Assembly: GCA_023212725.1 (NCBI GenBank)
Contig: JALBYF010000040.1
Coordinates: forward strand, 114,612-178,611
Length of the DNA: 64,000 nucleotides
Direction of reading: 5' to 3'
Source: Tranzscheliella williamsii
Taxonomy: Eukaryota > Basidiomycota > Ustilaginomycetes > Ustilaginales > Ustilaginaceae
In this document: one piece after another, positions 63,285-64,000 of the stretch
Position numbering within the stretch: position 1 is the stretch's first letter
How the letters are laid out: the number at the start of each line of letters is the position of its first letter
Notes under the pieces: model-generated
Database searches by the model: none
Told to the model about the DNA's origin: nothing
The model's input: only the letters and a program-made list of their open reading frames with translations
Translations under genes and position numbers: made by a program

Positions 63285-63839
63285 TCACAGCAGAGTTGCC
63301 GCTTCAACATCTGGCTTGCCTCTCGGAAGCAGAGCCTTACCCGCAGTGGCAGCCGTAGGACGAGCTTGCACAACCACAGACTCTGTGAACGGGTAAGCAT
63401 GCGAATGCCAAAAGCAGCGTGTTAGACTCCATCTGCTTACCAGCTGTCTCCGTCGGGATTTCGGTTTCACGCTCTTTTTGAAGGCTGCGGCTTCGTTGCC
63501 GCGCTAAAACCGTTAGCGAGTTTATACCACCTATAACTCACAGACTCCTTCACTTCACTTGGCTCAGACATACCCTTCTTACTGCGGGGCGTATTGGCTG
63601 CGCCCGTCTGTCTAGCCGAGCGACGCTGCTGCAGCTGCCTCGACTGCGAAACAAGGGACATCAACAAACGGGGTCCGGCTCCGCTTCAAAGCCAGCACTC
63701 GATATGGTATCTGACCCAGATTTGCCACCATTTTGCCTTCTGAAAAGATCACGTTGCCGTTACAGTACCAAAGCCTAGCAAGGTACACCTTGCCGTCTCG
63801 CAACAACGTTATATATCCTGGCGAACGCAAGTACAGTTT
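63285..63839 (-). CDS. 3' part of a short-exon gene of unknown function (5' end outside or unresolved)
   Basis: Four exons can be joined in phase 0: 63699-63839, 63542-63643, 63441-63503 and 63285-63380, giving 134 residues to a TGA. Introns are 55 bp (GTGCTG donor, the weakest), 38 bp (GTGAGT, CTAAC, TTTTAG) and 60 bp (GTAAGC, CACAGAG). The first exon follows a good acceptor (CCCTGTTTCAG) and reads LRSPGYITLLRDGKVYLARL, then WYCNGNVIFSEGK. The remainder is basic (RSKKG, KKSVKPKSRRRQL) and ends ARPTAATAGKALLPRGK then VEAATLL. No family is recognised. The start codon is not found, so upstream exons probably lie towards or past the right edge. The 38 bp intron is shorter than all others in this window. 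Confidence 0.42.
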
Positions 63840-64000
63840 CTGAAACAGGGATCAGGCACCGGTTTTAGGAACGGCACCTAACACAACATATCCCGGTGCT
63901 AGCTGGTGCTAGTCTACTTGGAGATATTAGAACTAGCGACTATGGGTGTCGCGCTTGGAAAAGGATTGATTCGTTTTGTCTGTGCAAACTACTACTTTAC

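Overview
The window looks like nuclear DNA of a basidiomycete fungus, most likely a smut-type member of Ustilaginomycotina. The evidence is family content and gene style: a plasma-membrane H+-ATPase with the long acidic A-domain insertion I associate with basidiomycetes, a Lid2/KDM5 demethylase, a Mub1/SamB MYND protein, a B-type cyclin, a Rad21 kleisin, and genes that are mostly intronless or carry one short intron near the 5' end with GTAAGT/GTGAGT donors. There is no sign of bacterial, viral or organellar DNA, and I found no rRNA, convincing tRNA, CRISPR array or intact transposon.

Layout. Positions 1-5.5 kb hold the edge of a glycine-rich, probably secreted protein gene (minus), an EEF2KMT/FAM86-type methyltransferase (plus) and a stretch with exon-like minus-strand pieces of unclear status. 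From 5.5 to 17.3 kb lie PMA1 and a very large KDM5-type histone demethylase. From 17.5 to 25.2 kb are a Fat1-like very-long-chain acyl-CoA synthetase (minus), a four-exon WBP2/GRAM-like gene and a DHA1-type MFS transporter. From 25.2 to 36 kb is a minus-strand block: a CLPTM1-family membrane protein, Mub1 with a long histidine tract, and cyclin B. A nearly 5 kb gene-poor interval with short tandem repeats follows (36-40.9 kb). From 41 to 50 kb come a smut-style disordered protein with two changes of reading frame, Rad21, a 3-hydroxyisobutyrate dehydrogenase-like enzyme (minus), the 72-residue V-ATPase subunit e spread over three small exons, and an F-box protein (minus). From 50.5 to 64 kb come a synaptojanin-like Sac1/5-phosphatase, a small three-exon unknown gene (minus), a pepsin-like aspartic protease, a DHA2 drug:H+ antiporter (minus) and a short-intron unknown gene running off the right edge (minus).

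How the genes relate. This is ordinary eukaryotic gene order, not an operon. Several products share broad themes: proton pumping (PMA1, Vma9), proton-driven export (two MFS proteins), lipid and phosphoinositide metabolism (Fat1, synaptojanin), cell cycle and chromatin (cyclin B, Rad21, KDM5, Mub1, F-box). Genes are often convergent with short 3' gaps (about 110-390 bp), and two pairs share short divergent promoters (46.7-47.2 kb and 49.9-50.5 kb).

No single new system is proven. The best novelty candidates are the small unknown genes at 54.4-55.0 kb and 63.3-63.8 kb. They are built from short exons with very short introns (38-74 nt) that are phase-consistent at each junction, in a neighbourhood where other genes are intron-poor. 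Exon structures given here were worked out by hand from splice signals and reading phase and have not been tested against transcripts.
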